Assembly (NCBI RefSeq): GCF_000264905.1
Contig: NW_006763144.1
Span: 186,001 to 250,000 of the forward strand
Direction: 5' to 3'
DNA length: 64,000 nucleotides
DNA from: Stereum hirsutum FP-91666 SS1
Taxonomy: Eukaryota; Basidiomycota; Agaricomycetes; Russulales; Stereaceae
In this document: piece by piece, positions 48,151 to 59,658 of the stretch
Numbering within the stretch: position 1 is the stretch's first letter
How the letters are laid out: every line of letters begins with the position of its first letter
The notes under the pieces: generated by a model
Databases searched by the model: none
What the model was told of the DNA's origin: nothing
Seen by the model: only the letters and a program-made list of their open reading frames with translations
Program-made: the position numbers and the translations under genes

Positions 48151-50761
48151 ATGGTACAGCTAACTCCCGGCGTTAGGTTCACAGCTCAGATCTCTGGAAC
48201 AGTCTTTACACCCTTGCTTGTCGCTCACTTTATTTTGACACTCGCATCCTCACGTCAGTTCCCGATTGCTACATCACCCTGGCTTCACTTTCTGCTATGC
48301 GCTTTGGCTCTACCTGTGTGGGTTTACGCACGGTCCTGGTGGTCCTACTTGCGTGAAGAACGAGAGATCGCAGCTCTCGGCGCTGTCCGCGTGCCAGCGG
48401 TGCAGGCATCATGGCCGGGGAATCTTGATATCGTCTTCGCCAGGTTGAAGGACGGCAAGGAAGGGTATCCTGGTTCGTCCCTCTCCATCGGTTTATTTGG
48501 CAATATTGCTATTGACACCACAGTCTTGTAGCGGATGCTATGCAATCACTTACTCTCAAGTATGGGAAAATTGTGAATATGCGAGTCCTTGGAAAAGACC
48601 GCGTGGGTGTACTGTTCATGTCGTAAGAGGACTGCTCTTATTGTCCTTCGTACCAGATTATCACGTCAGACCCAGAGCACATGAAGTGTGTATTGGCGAC
48701 CAATGTACAGAATTGGGAGAAAGGTGAATTTCTGTCAATCCCTCTTGGCCACGTCTAGCATTGACCATGTCTTGAGGAAGGCCCTTATTTCCGGAACATG
48801 GCGTCTTCCGTGTTGGGTTCTGGCGTGTTCAACGCAGATGGGGAAATGTGGCAGTCAGTGATCCCATATTCTCTTCCTTGACAAGTTGTGGACTCTCGTT
48901 TTACATTCATAGGTTTCATCGCTCAACGACACGGCCATTCTTCAGCCGAGAACGAGTTACAGACTTTGAGATCTATGAGCGCCATACAAACGAAGCGATT
49001 CAGGTTATAGCAAGCCACCTCGAACGAGCCTTCGACTTTCAGGAGCTAGTCCGAAGGTTCACCTTAGATGCCGCCATGGATTTTCTGCTTGGCGCTCGTG
49101 TACACTCACTTCAAGAGCTACAGCTTCAATCTGGGATCGAAACTCGGTCTCCAGAAGATAGCGAGTTAAGAACGTTTGATCTTGCTTTCTTTACTCTTCA
49201 ACATCATTTAGCTCAGCGAAGCCGTCGAGTTCCCATATGGCCCCTTTTCGAAGTCAAACAAGATATCACTAGGTCAGCCTCTCCCTCTCTTCTCATTTAC
49301 TTGACTCTTCTAGTTAACCTCCGTTTTAGTAAAGACATGCATATCGTTCGAAATTTCCTGCAGCCTTTGATTGCCAATGCTATAGAACGAAAACAGGCAA
49401 GAGTAGTCCAGAGCAAGGCGCCTCAATGGGTCGAGAGCGAGGAGAAAGGGACATTGTTGGATCATCTCGTGTCTGAGACTGATGGTACGATTGGCACATC
49501 ACTCGCCTTCCTTTTCATGGGTAAATTTAACTGTGCTTTAGATCAAGCTCTTATACTGGACGAAACCATCAACATGCTCTTCGCAGGCAGAGACACGGCA
49601 AGCTCTCTCGCATCCACGTCTGTCGATATAGGCTGCCCTGCTGACGACACTTAATGCAGTCATCTGCGTTTCTTACCTATATAGCCTACGCCTTGGCCAT
49701 TCACCCTTCCGTTGTCACACGTCTGCGGGGTGAGATTCTTCGTGAAGTTGGATCCCGCCCGCTTACCGTAGACGATATCCCGAAACTCAAATACTTAAGG
49801 GCTGTCTTAAACGGTGCGTAACGCCATTGCCAATAGGACCCTATCGTACATGTATACAGGCGAACGTGTGATCTAGAAACGCTGCGACTATTCCCTCCTG
49901 TCCCGGGAAATGCAAGGTAGACTTCAAAGAAATTCATTCTCCCGTCGTTCGCGAACTGACTAGGTACTCGTAGAGTCCCTATCAAGTCTTGTACCTTACC
50001 ACCAATCAAACCCGGAGCGAAACCCTTTTACATCCCAGCAGGAACCAAGTGCGTCTGTCCCGCCAATCGCCGAAAGAACAAGATGTTTCGACTAATACTC
50101 TGACCTTTATTCAGCGTTCCTTTCTCAATCATGTACATGCACAGAAGTAAGGACCTGTGGGGAGATGATGCCGAAGCGGTAGGTCTGCTTAGTCTTTTTT
50201 TTTGTATTGTTCCTTGCACTGAACCTCTGGAAGTTCGATCCCGAAAGATGGATCGACGATCGCTTGAAGAAGTCTTATCTCGCCAACCCCTTCATCTTCT
50301 TACCTTTCAATGCTGGTTCGTCTCCCCATTCTTTCAACCCCCCATATTTTTAATCAACGCGCCTTTATCTCGCAACCTGCAGGTCCTCGTATCTGTCTCG
50401 GACAGCAGGTAAGCTCTACGGTTTCGTGCTCGATACCATCGCGGGCTAAGTTCCATGAACCACAGTTTGTTTTGCACGAAGCTGCATTCTTTACCGCAAC
50501 TATCCTCCAGAAATTCGAACGCATCGAACTTGCTGAGGATGCGATGCCGCCTGAGGCTAGGCCCCCGGCGGCATGGAAGAAAGGTCCAGGGAGGAAGGCG
50601 ATAGAGAAGATCAAGCCCAAGTCCGATTTGACGCTGTCTGTAGAGGTGAGCAACCCATGCTGTTTCGCATGCGACAATCGTTTGATCTTTGTCTTTTCGA
50701 CGTCCATCAGGGAGGTCTCTGGCTACGGTTCAAGAGGGCTGAACATATCGAGATCTCTTGA
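48151..50761 (+). CDS. Cytochrome P450 monooxygenase
   Basis: Membrane-bound haem monooxygenase of the endoplasmic reticulum. Fifteen exons (48151-48472, 48532-48602, 48657-48723, 48781-48853, 48913-49272, 49330-49484, 49542-49597, 49660-49813, 49877-49916, 49974-50048, 50115-50178, 50234-50315, 50383-50408, 50466-50645, 50711-50761) give 591 residues. It has two N-terminal hydrophobic stretches; the I-helix motif AGRDT (364-368); ETLR (420-423); FDPERW; and the haem loop [10 protein letters not shown] with Cys511. The charged insert [17 protein letters not shown] near the C-terminus recalls the CYP63-like alkane/fatty-acid P450s of white-rot fungi. The intron inside the I helix is best read as GC-AG (49598-49659), which gives the normal motif length. 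Substrate unknown. Confidence 0.9.
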
Positions 50762-51057
50762 ATCGAAAGTCTCCGCTTGTACTGATTCGCACGACGCGCA
50801 TTTCGTCGCGTCAGAGTTGACGAATGGGTCACGTCTGCTTCCTGACTGTTATTCAGGCTGGATCTGTAAGGTCATGCACGTTCTTGTTGGATATTTGACT
50901 TCTTCTATGTGATTTGCGTGGGACATCGGTATTCCTTGCGGCTGAGCACCAGACCAATCTCACGAGCACTGTGACTCATACTCACGCTCCTCCGCTTGTT
51001 TAACTAACGCCCTCGCCCGTCCGCCCAACAAGGCTCCTTACAACTCGTTTCGTTTCG

Positions 51058-52292
51058 ATGTCGGATAACGTTTCTTCTACCACCATTGACGAAAGCTTCT
51101 ATAAGCTAGACGACGATGAGATTATGTTTTTCAAGGCTCAGACAGGAATCGACGATGAGACCGAACTGAAGAGTCATATACTGAGAGTGGCGGCTGAGGC
51201 GCACGCTGTAAGTTACACTCTGCACTCATGTCCACTTTCTTGAAGTAGCTTCAGTCGCCGAGGCTCACTTTACTTCCGTTGCTGAAAGGTCTTCCAATAC
51301 GGCTGCATTCGGGTCCTGGCATTCACTAAGTACTCCATTTATACCCTACTTGCTATCACAACATGACTATTTCGTTGCACGATTGGAACTGATTATTCAT
51401 CATAACTTTTAGGTTGACTGTCTCAAAGACAGACGCCTACGCAGCCCTCATGAAGTTAAAAGAAGACAGTCCGGGTGCACTGTTCCTCGACCTTGGCTGC
51501 TGTTTCGGAAACGACGTCAGGAAAGTCGTGTCAGATGGGTGGCCAGTAGAACAGTGTGTGGCGTCTGATCTTCGACCAGGTAAGTCGGCTCGTGTCAGTA
51601 GTTCCAAGGTAGAAAGAAGGCTCTACCTGGTCCATATCTCACGATTCATCCATCAGAGGTTTGGACCTTGGGACATAAACTGTTCAACTCGACACCCGAA
51701 GATTTTCCTGTCAAGTTCATCCCAGGCGATATATTCGATCCATCTCACCTGACCATACGAGACTATGGAGCCGCCATCGAGTCTATAGTATCCAGACCTC
51801 GGCCACAGCGCGAAACAGTACACAGTCTCAATGACCTCCATGGACGAGTATCAGCGATACGTGAGTTTCCGCCATAGTCTGCGAGCGATTCCTCAACCCC
51901 ACCTCTCTTACGAGGGTGTACTGGCTTGATTCTGGTTTTGTTACCTAGACTGCTCAAATGTATTCCACCTCTTCGACGAACCATCCCAGCTGCACCTCGC
52001 ACGCGCCCTCTCAGGCCTTCTCTCCCCTTTCCCCGGCTCCCTCATCTTCGGAATGCACGTCACGCGAGGACCAGACAAGGGTAACTTTCAATCTATGAAC
52101 CGACACGGCTTCGGTACGTTCTGTCATTCGCCCGAGAGCTGGGCGGAGATGTGGAGCGATGTTTTCGGGAGTGCGGAAGTGAAGGTGGATGTGCGGCTGG
52201 TGGAGATAGATGAAGAATTGGTGAAAAAAGTTTGGGGCGATGTGGATAAGGGAAGGGTGTGGAGGATGATATGGTCTGTGACGGTCATCTGA
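51058..52292 (+). CDS. SAM-dependent methyltransferase (class I fold)
   Basis: Five exons (51058-51207, 51289-51329, 51413-51579, 51657-51860, 51949-52292) give 251 residues. The Rossmann glycine motif is LFLDLGCCFGND (88-98), followed by a post-motif acid in ASDLRPG. Later come LHGRVSAIHCSNVFHLFDE and GSLIFGMHVTRG, the usual pattern of small fungal methyltransferases often found near secondary-metabolite genes. It follows the P450 by 296 bases on the same strand, so a shared pathway is possible but not shown. Its last eight coding bases overlap the last bases of the convergent Smr gene 3. Confidence 0.88.
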
Positions 52293-54445
52293 CCACCTCC
52301 TCGTGATATCTTCCACGCCCAAGGATTTCACGCATCCCGTCTGCTGGAGGCCGACCGCCGTCTAATTGGACGACAAGGACACCAGAGTTATCGGAGTCGG
52401 GGATTGCGACGAGATTTTGCCTGTTGTGATGGACGAAGTCAGAGAGTATAAAGATGGCATGGGGTAGTGAGGTATGGACGTTGTCAGAAAGAGTGCGACA
52501 GTGGATGGGGATAACGCACGCCGGAGACAAACAAAGCGATCAATATTCAATATGACACAGCGAAAAGGTTGAGATAAAACGTACTTCAGCATAAGCTTCT
52601 CGATAGCAGGCTTCAATCTCGCTTCGTTTTTAGAATGAAGACCTTTCCCTGTACAGCCAGACATCGTCGCATGCTCAGATAGACTCGAAACCAGCTTGAG
52701 TGTTGGTGGTTATGTGGAGTGTCACTGGCCGGCTTGGGGGAAAGTAGATGAAGTCAACACGGACCGACGATGAGATGTATGGTAGAGTCTCCACGTTGAC
52801 GAGCTTCTTGAATGTATTTTTCTGTGAAGGCTATGGCTTCCTTCACGTAGAGGCCGTGCAGGTCGATCTTGCCAGGCTTACTGTCGTATTAAGATCGAAC
52901 AGCAGAAGAGCAGCATTGGTCACGCATGTGCTCCAGATACAAGAAAGACGAACGTACCAGGTTATTTTCTATACAGAATCCAAAAATAGGATGTCAGCAT
53001 TCCATCTTCGTACAACCAACTTCGGTCAAATACAGCACCTAAACAAAACCTCACATACCTCTAAAAATCCAGGCGCTCGCATCACTATGCAACCTTTCCA
53101 TCTCAGCCTTATGATTCTTCCCTTCATTACTCAACTGCTTCGCCCTCGCCCTATCCCCAGTCGCAAACAACTGATGGCTCTCCTCGAAACATCTCGCCAT
53201 GGCGTCGCCTTCTTCGTTCGCGAGTGCGCGTAAGGAGGCGTAATATGGGCTCTGTTGGTTAATTTGGTTACGGTCCTATATTGTGGAGCAATAGAGTAAC
53301 CATTCGATAAACAGAGAGACCGAAAGAGTATGATATATTAGGATGCCGTCAGTACAGTATACGGACAGCGCAAAAGCCAGAATAAAACGAAGGGCTGAAC
53401 GCACAACAAACTTTCCTCTGGACCGCCCGTGTCCACCAGGACTCACAGGCTCCGGAGATGTTGATATTTCATGCCGTGTAACTCCTGCTGCTGCGCTGGA
53501 CCGCCCTCTTCCAACCACACTCAGAGGTTCCGGAGACGGCGATAACTCATGCATCACAACTGCTGTTCCCGCGCCAGACCGCCCTCGTCCACCCACACTC
53601 ACAGGTTCTGGAGATGGTGATGGGTCAAGCCAGAAAGCTCCTATTCCTGTGTCAGAACGCTCTCGTCCACACCCACTCAGAGGTTCTGGGGATAGCGACA
53701 GTTCGCGCCAAAAAGCTCCTGCGCCTGCGTCAGACCGCCCTGTCATAGGTTCCGGAGACGACGATAGGTCATGCATCCCAAGTGCTGTTCCTATACCGTA
53801 CGATTCCACCCCTTCACTCTCATGCCGCTTATGCCTCTCATCATGCGACCTCTGCTTCTCCTCCCATTCGTATACAGGCTGCTCGGTCTGGATATGTGTT
53901 TGTTTAGAAGGGTTTTCCTGATCAGCCGCGTATCCAGCTGGGTATCGCGCTGGAGGATACGAGTGTTGTTGAGGTGGCGAAGTTTCCTGTCGAAGAGGCC
54001 TTGACGGCGACGGCCTGAGTGGGGGGTATCGCAGCCTCTGCTTCTCCTCCCATCCGTATGCAGGCTGCTCGGTCGGAATATGCGTTTGTTGCGTAGGTGG
54101 ATACTGATGAGCCGACTGTGGAGGAGGAGTTTGTGCCGGAGTATACGAGTGCTGTGGAGGAGGCCGTTGCTTTCGAAGAGGCCTTGAAGTTGGCGGCGGT
54201 GGTGGCGGTGACGGTGGAGAAGATCGCTGCTGTTGAGTTACAGTAGGTTTTTGCTGTTGAAGAGGCCTTGGTGGCGGTGGCGGCGGTCCAGTCGGAGACC
54301 GTTGCTTTCGGTTGGTAGGTCTCCGGTACGGCACATGCACAGGTCCCTTTTCCGGTACGGGGGGTGGAATCTCATTTTCCGGTACAAGAGGCGGGCCGCC
54401 ACAGAGGACGCGAGTTATGCTAGTGAGGAAAGGTAAGATACCCAT
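52285..54445 (-). CDS. DUF1771-Smr protein with long Pro-rich repeat N-terminus, altered C-terminus (Smr gene 3)
   Basis: Six exons on the minus strand (53405-54445, 53059-53275, 52958-52968, 52765-52876, 52585-52648, 52285-52420) give 526 residues. Residues 1-347 start MGILPFLTSITRVLCGGPP, become Pro/Gln-rich, then carry imperfect repeats built on SPEP with Gly/Arg-Ser linkers (about 225-335). DUF1771 (348-419) and Smr (about 425-505) follow. Compared with Smr gene 4, exon 4 is 9 bases shorter because the acceptor AG before GACAGT is lost and a CAGTAAG acceptor is used instead. Near the end an extra G shifts frame after REILG, replacing the family's DDITRR and CaaX end by RGRYHEEVVR. The gene may be functional but is changing. 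Confidence 0.85.
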
Positions 54446-55744
54446 GTTTTACCTCTTTCGCGTTGTGAGATTGATCTGCGCAGCGAAAGGCGAAAAGAAA
54501 AGAAAAAGAAAAAGCGGGGCAGGATAGGGGCGAGAGAAAAGAGATCCGAGTCCGGAGGCAGGTATTTCAGTGGCGTGCGACTCGAGCCTGCCCTGATGGT
54601 CGTGTTTCGTTTATATATAAACAGCATTCACGTAACTTCTATCCCCGTTTTCTCCCCATCCTGGTCGAAAATAAAAATAAAAAAGGTGTTAGCGCCTCGT
54701 ATTTACGGCGGAAGGATTGGAAGTCTGTCACTGACCGTAAACTTTGAGTGTGTTTATACGCTCTGGACAACTAGGAAGCTGAATGGCAAGCAGTCGACGG
54801 CGTCGATGGAGATTGGGGTGTCAATGTCTTGTCATGCCCGGAACATGATACAAGAATGTTTCCCGTCGGGGAAAATCATCGCCAGACGTAGCCGACCTCA
54901 CGAAGGCATCGTGCCCATGGCATTCCGTAAACGCGTCTTCAGGCTCTCCGTTCGGTTCGACAGCATCGACGATAGTCCTGTCCGTATAAGAACGTCAACT
55001 CCAGTGTCCCGAAGACTGCACACATCGAGAAGGATGTATTTACCGCTAGTGGAGAGGCCGTCTTTTGGGGTGAGGGTCAGGGCGTTGAGGGTGATTAACT
55101 CGGCAGACGCGGGATCGTCTGTTGTGGTGGGAGAGGGGAAGTATGGGGCGGGAGGAAGGAAGTATGCGAGGGAGGTATGGAGGGAAAAGGGTGGGGAGGA
55201 CAAAAGCGGAGAAAGGTGAAGTTGGAGTGGCGCGAGAGGCGGGTCGTTGTCCATCTGGGTACGCTTAACCTCTTCAAATGCTGGCTGTCTTCCAGCGAAC
55301 CAAAGCGAGCGCGAATTCGAAATAGCACCTATGAGGACTCGCTGCGATGCTGTCGAGCGCTATGCCGCCCTTAGTTTAATCTGCAGACATCAGCAGAAAG
55401 CAATGAACCTTGAGATCTCCTAAAACTCCCAGCAAAACCTGACTCCAAATTACGGCGCAGTTAGATCTTGGCCAGAGGCGAATAAAGCCATCCAAACCTG
55501 AGGAATCCGAATCGCAGCGTTGAACCCGTCATCAACATGTTAGAAAGAGAAAACCCCTCAAAAAAGCGTAGATTAGTCCGCGCAATTACAAAGAAGCTAC
55601 AACAAATAAAATTGGCGCAGATACACGTACGAAAGAGAGCGAAGAGTCTCGCACCCAAGCAACGTTCAATAAAAAGTCCAATATCAACCACATCATCCCC
55701 AACCAGCTTCCCCATACCGTCCTCCATGAAGGCGGACGCACGCC
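54446..55744. other. Promoter of Smr gene 3 with a possible coding fragment
   Basis: Between two minus-strand Smr genes. A minus frame starting at ATG 55254 and running to 54898 reads like protein, with GKYILLDVCSLRDTGVDVLI and a Ser/Pro-rich start. It also stays open upstream of that ATG to about 55365. No start or intron could be fixed and no family is recognised. The overlapping 214-codon plus frame at 54575-55219 lies opposite it and is probably its shadow. Confidence 0.3.
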
Positions 55745-57201
55745 TCACATAATCAAACACCCGTCATCTTTCCCACCGCCTCTATCCAACCTCCTCGTGA
55801 TATCATCCACACCGAGGATTTCGCGCGTCCCGCCTGCTGGAGGTCGACCGCCGTCGAGTTGGACGATCAGGACGCCGGCGTTTTCGGCGTCGATGGCGGC
55901 GACTAGGTTGTGCCTTTTGTGTTTAGACGAAATGTGGAAAAATGGGATGGTGAGCGGTGGAATGTTGAATGGAGAGAGGAGGCGAAGAGTGAGTGGGTGG
56001 CGGTGGCGCGCGGGGGACAAATAAAACAGGTGAACAGTCAGTATTTGATCTCATAGAACATGATACAGCGAAAGAGTTGAGAGAGACATACTTCTGCATA
56101 AGCTCCTCGATAGCAGGCTTCAATTTCGCAGCGTGTTGGGGCGAATGAAGTCCCTTTCCTATCAAGGCCACACACACGTTCAGATAGACTCGAAACGACA
56201 GGTAACGAAGTCAGCACTGACCGACGATGAGATGAATGGTAGAATCTCCGCGCTGACGAGCTTCTTGGATAGACTTGTCAGTGTAGGTGATGGCTTCTTT
56301 CACGTAGAGACCGTGCAGGTCGATTTCGCCGGGTTGACTGTCCTGTGAAGGTCGAAGAATAAAAAAATAAAAGCTAGTAAGTTATGTGCTTCGGGAATAC
56401 GGACAATGGGTAGATATGCTCGTGTATACGTACCAAATTGTTCTCTGTACAAAGTCCAAAAAATAAAACGAAAAGATCAGCATTCCATCCTCGTATCGCA
56501 TAACCAACACAAAATCCCAACAAATCGAACACATACCTCTAAATATCCAAGCACTCGCCTCGTCATTTAACCTCTCCATCTCTGCCTTATGCCTCTTCCC
56601 CTCATTGCTGAGCTCCTTCGCCCGCGCCCCGTCTCCACCCTCATATGCCTGATGACTCTCCTCGAAACATCTCGACATGGCGTCGCCTTCTTCATTAGCG
56701 CGTGCGCGTATGGAGGTATATTGTGGGTTTTGTTGGTTGATGAGGTTGAGGTCCTGGATTCGTAAAGTTGTAGCGTAGCCATTCGATAGAAGGATATGAT
56801 ACAAGATACAAGAGTGTCGTCAACACACGGACATCACAAGAACGCAAAACAAAAAAAAAACGCACAACAGGTTTCCCTCCATGCCTCCCTTGCCCCTGTC
56901 CCTGCCCCTGCCCTTGCCCACCACCACTCCCAGGTCCCGTTGACGACGACCCATGTCCGCCCGCCCCTCCACTCCCCTGCTGCTTATGCGGCTTCTTATG
57001 CCCCTCATGTTGTTCGCCCGGTGTCGGCCACTCCCCCTGCTGCTGCTGTTGTTGAGGTCTATGCTGAGGCGGCCTCTGGTCCTGCGTAGGCGCAGGTAGC
57101 TGTTCCGGTAACGGGAACGGAGTCGGTTTTTCAGGTTCTTGTGGGGGTGGGCCGCCGCAGAGCGCACGGGTCACGTTGACGAGGAACGAGAGGAAACCCA
57201 T
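55745..57201 (-). CDS. DUF1771-Smr protein with Gln/Gly-rich linker and CaaX-like end (Smr gene 4)
   Basis: Six exons on the minus strand (56866-57201, 56537-56753, 56434-56444, 56222-56342, 56092-56158, 55745-55913) give 306 residues. It begins MGFLSFLVNVTRALCGGPPP, closely matching Smr gene 3. A Gln-, Gly- and His-rich linker with a GQ repeat follows (residues 22-110). DUF1771 (113-185; ARANEEGDAMSRCFEESHQA) and Smr (GEIDLHGLYVKEAI, HLIVGKGLHSPQHAAKLKPA, GVLIVQLDGGRPPAGGTREI) complete it. The end is GKDDGCLIM, and CLIM fits a CaaX prenylation signal. Exons of 217, 11 and 121 bases equal those of its relatives. With no frame damage, it looks the most complete member. Confidence 0.9.
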
Positions 57202-57817
57202 CTTTCACTTCTCTTCCGTTTTGAAAAGTGAAGAATGGGATGGAGAGATGAGGGGATGGTGGAGGACGAAAAGAAAGGTGGAGCGGAGGCAGCAGATGGA
57301 CGAGCGGGTATATGAATATGAATTATTGAGGGGCGTGGTTCGTTGCGAGCGGAGTTAGCCTTGGCTGTGACCTCATTCATTCATGTTTTTAGCCTTTAGC
57401 GTAGTCTCTGATTTATTATTCCGATTGTCCAATTCCTGGGCCACGTACAATATGAGCAAATATATGTATTTTCTTCTCAGGTGCAAGGGAACAGGGATGG
57501 TGAGCTCGGGAGGACTCTTGTGGGCCACAAAACGCTACTTACGCTGATAGCTCAGATGTGGCGAGAGGTTAGCAACGACGACGAGAAAGCAGAGCAGTCG
57601 ACCATGTGATAGACGTATAAGATCACAACATAGATGGAGAGAGACGGATCACGACACGTCAAATGCCCAAAGAAGCAAAGAATCGTTTTGGCTGGATGTT
57701 GCGAGTGCAAGTGTGTGTGTGTGTGAGAAATACAGAAATCACAAAAAGCTGAATAGAACGCCGCTCCAACTACATCCGCCAACCGACTCTGAAGAAGAAA
57801 GCGAGGAAAGCAACCGT
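57202..57817. other. Promoter of Smr gene 4 and 3' flank of RPS2
   Basis: No gene seen. A (TG)n simple repeat lies at 57711-57724. Confidence 0.45.
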
Positions 57818-58735
57818 CTAGTACGCCTTCTTGCCGGCGAGCTGGAGATGTGCGGAGTGCTCGTCGTAGGGAACCTTCGACACTGGGATCTCGCGCCACA
57901 GGTCTGGGGTGAGGAAGGCGTATGTTTTGGTGATCTGTCGGTTTCCGCGGAAATGAGTACCAAAAACCCATGACGGAAAATGAAGATAAGAAACGTACAG
58001 CAGCGAAGGTAGCCTTCAAGAAGTTACCCATCGTCGCGGTCGAACCCTTCGACTGCGTGTATACATCCTGAACACCGGCGAGCTGGAGCAACCTCTTCGA
58101 TGCCGGAGCAGCGACGATACCCGTTCCTCTTGGTGCGGGGATAAGCCTACACATAACACTCCCAACCTTCCCGCTGACCTTCGACGGCACCGTGTGTGGC
58201 TGTTGGAGTGCAGCACCCCAGTAACCCCTACGAACGGGAATGACAGAAAGCTTGGCGAGGATGATAGCACCGCGGATGGCTGTCGCGACTTCCTTCGCGC
58301 ACTTGACACCGAGACCAACGTGGCCGTCGAAATCACCGATAGCGACGAAGGCCTTGAAACGGGTGCGCTGACCGGCCTGGGTCTGCTTTTGGACGGGCAT
58401 GATTTTCATCACCTCGTCCTTGAGGTTGGGCAGGAAGAAGTCGACGATCTGGTACTCTTTGACGGGGAGCGAGAAGAGGTAGATTTCCTCCATCGACTTG
58501 ATCTTTCCGTCCTTCACGAGACGACCGAGTTTGGTGACGGGAACCCTGCATGATATAACACACAAACGAAGAGAACGTCAGATAACTCTGAAGATAAACG
58601 TTACGACTGAAGTTGGACGCACCACTCCTTCTCCTCGTCTTTGCGGCCTCCGCGACGGCCACGACCACGACCACGGCCCCTGTCGCCACCACGTCCCCTA
58701 CCAAATCCACCGCGTCCGCGTCCAGTGTCGGCCAT
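57818..58735 (-). CDS. RPS2: 40S ribosomal protein S2 (uS5)
   Basis: Small-subunit ribosomal protein uS5. Exons 58623-58735, 57999-58545 and 57818-57934 give 258 residues, normal for fungi. It starts [19 protein letters not shown], the RG-rich eukaryotic extension. It continues through the S5 core ([80 protein letters not shown]) to [20 protein letters not shown]. All introns are in phase. The RG tail is a usual target of arginine methylation in this family. Confidence 0.98.
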
Positions 58736-59594
58736 TTTGTTTTATGCCGGGTCGAGAAGAGAGTTAAACTGTGCAGAGCAGAGCAAAGCGAAGCAGAAAT
58801 CAGTATCAGAGCCAGTCATCCGTCCATCCGTCCTGCCATCCATCCATTCCTGCGCTCGTCTTTGGTCTAAATCTCCCAGTAGCTCTCCAAGAAGCGTATA
58901 GCATCCCAGCCTACGGCATAGCAGCAAGAAAAATGGTACTCACGTCTTGAGGAAGGCGGGTAGGGCGAGCTCGTCGTCTTGCGCGTTGTCGAGTCGATTT
59001 GGATTGTCAGCCACTACGATGTGGCCAAGCGCGTGGGAGAGACCGGGCCGGTTCCGCACTCGTGGCCTGGTTCGCGCCACAATCGTTTCGCGCTTTCTGG
59101 TTTCTTCCACAAGGAATTGTGTCTCGCGTCGTTCCTCTGTTCATTCGTATATTCTCAGACAGTAACGTAAGGGGAAACTTGAGGAGACGTATTACGCTCT
59201 CAACGGCTTCGTGCTGCTATGGTTTGGCATCAATGCACACCCTAACGCGCCAATCGTGCTACGACTCGAAATAGGACATCCATTCGCACTTTCTCCATCT
59301 CTCAGGCCAGGCCCATTCAATAAGCAATGACGATTACATTCGATTGTTCTCCTCAACGGCGTTGTTCGTGATACAAGTTACGCCCAGTTCTTCTCATGCT
59401 CCGTGTGCTGCGACTTGCACGTTGTGAACGCTCTGCACGTCAGGAGTGGTTTTTTACTCCACTCGAACTCATTATCCCCGTCATATGGTTATGTGAAAGC
59501 TTCAAATGTCCAAGGAGCTGCTACGATTTTGTGAGACTGATAGCATTCGTGCATGTATCGATAAGGCGTTTACGTTGATGTGTCTTGTGCAGCA
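58736..59594. other. RPS2 5' UTR and promoter, possible 5' UTR intron
   Basis: On the minus strand a strong donor GTGAGTACC begins at 58943, and a CACAG acceptor ends at 58768, about 30 bases before the RPS2 ATG. That allows a 176-base 5' UTR intron, common in ribosomal protein genes. The rest of the region to 59594 shows no gene. Confidence 0.4.
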
Positions 59595-59628
59595 GCGCCA
59601 CATTGCGCCACCAGGGCGCCACCACGTG
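59595..59628 (+). promoter_or_regulatory. Three helically spaced GCGCCAC repeats plus CACGTG box
   Basis: GCGCCAC starts at 59595, 59605 and 59616, spaced 10 and 11 bases, followed at 59623-59628 by the E-box-type palindrome CACGTG. The array sits 24 bases before the TATA box of the antizyme gene and is probably a transcription-factor site cluster. The factor is not known. Confidence 0.6.
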
Positions 59629-59651
59629 TCCGGCCGGAGCACTGGCCCGGG

Positions 59652-59658
59652 TATATAA
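59652..59658 (+). promoter_or_regulatory. TATA box of the antizyme gene
   Basis: TATATAA within GGGTATATAAGGAG. Transcription would start near 59680. A 5' UTR intron is likely at 59756-59866 (donor GTAAGTACC, branch-like GCTAATAC, acceptor GCGCAG). Confidence 0.75.

Noticed and set aside
49622..49659. 38-base GT-AG intron in the P450
   Set aside because: It keeps frame but is very short and adds eight residues to the I-helix motif. The GC-AG intron 49598-49659 has normal size and gives AGRDTSSAFLTY, the expected spacing.
53772..54330. SPEP/Pro-rich part of Smr gene 3 as a tandem-repeat locus
   Set aside because: The repeats are imperfect and keep the coding frame. They are explained as part of the protein.
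54575..55219. 214-codon plus-strand open frame
   Set aside because: Unusual basic composition, no motif, and it lies opposite a more protein-like minus frame.
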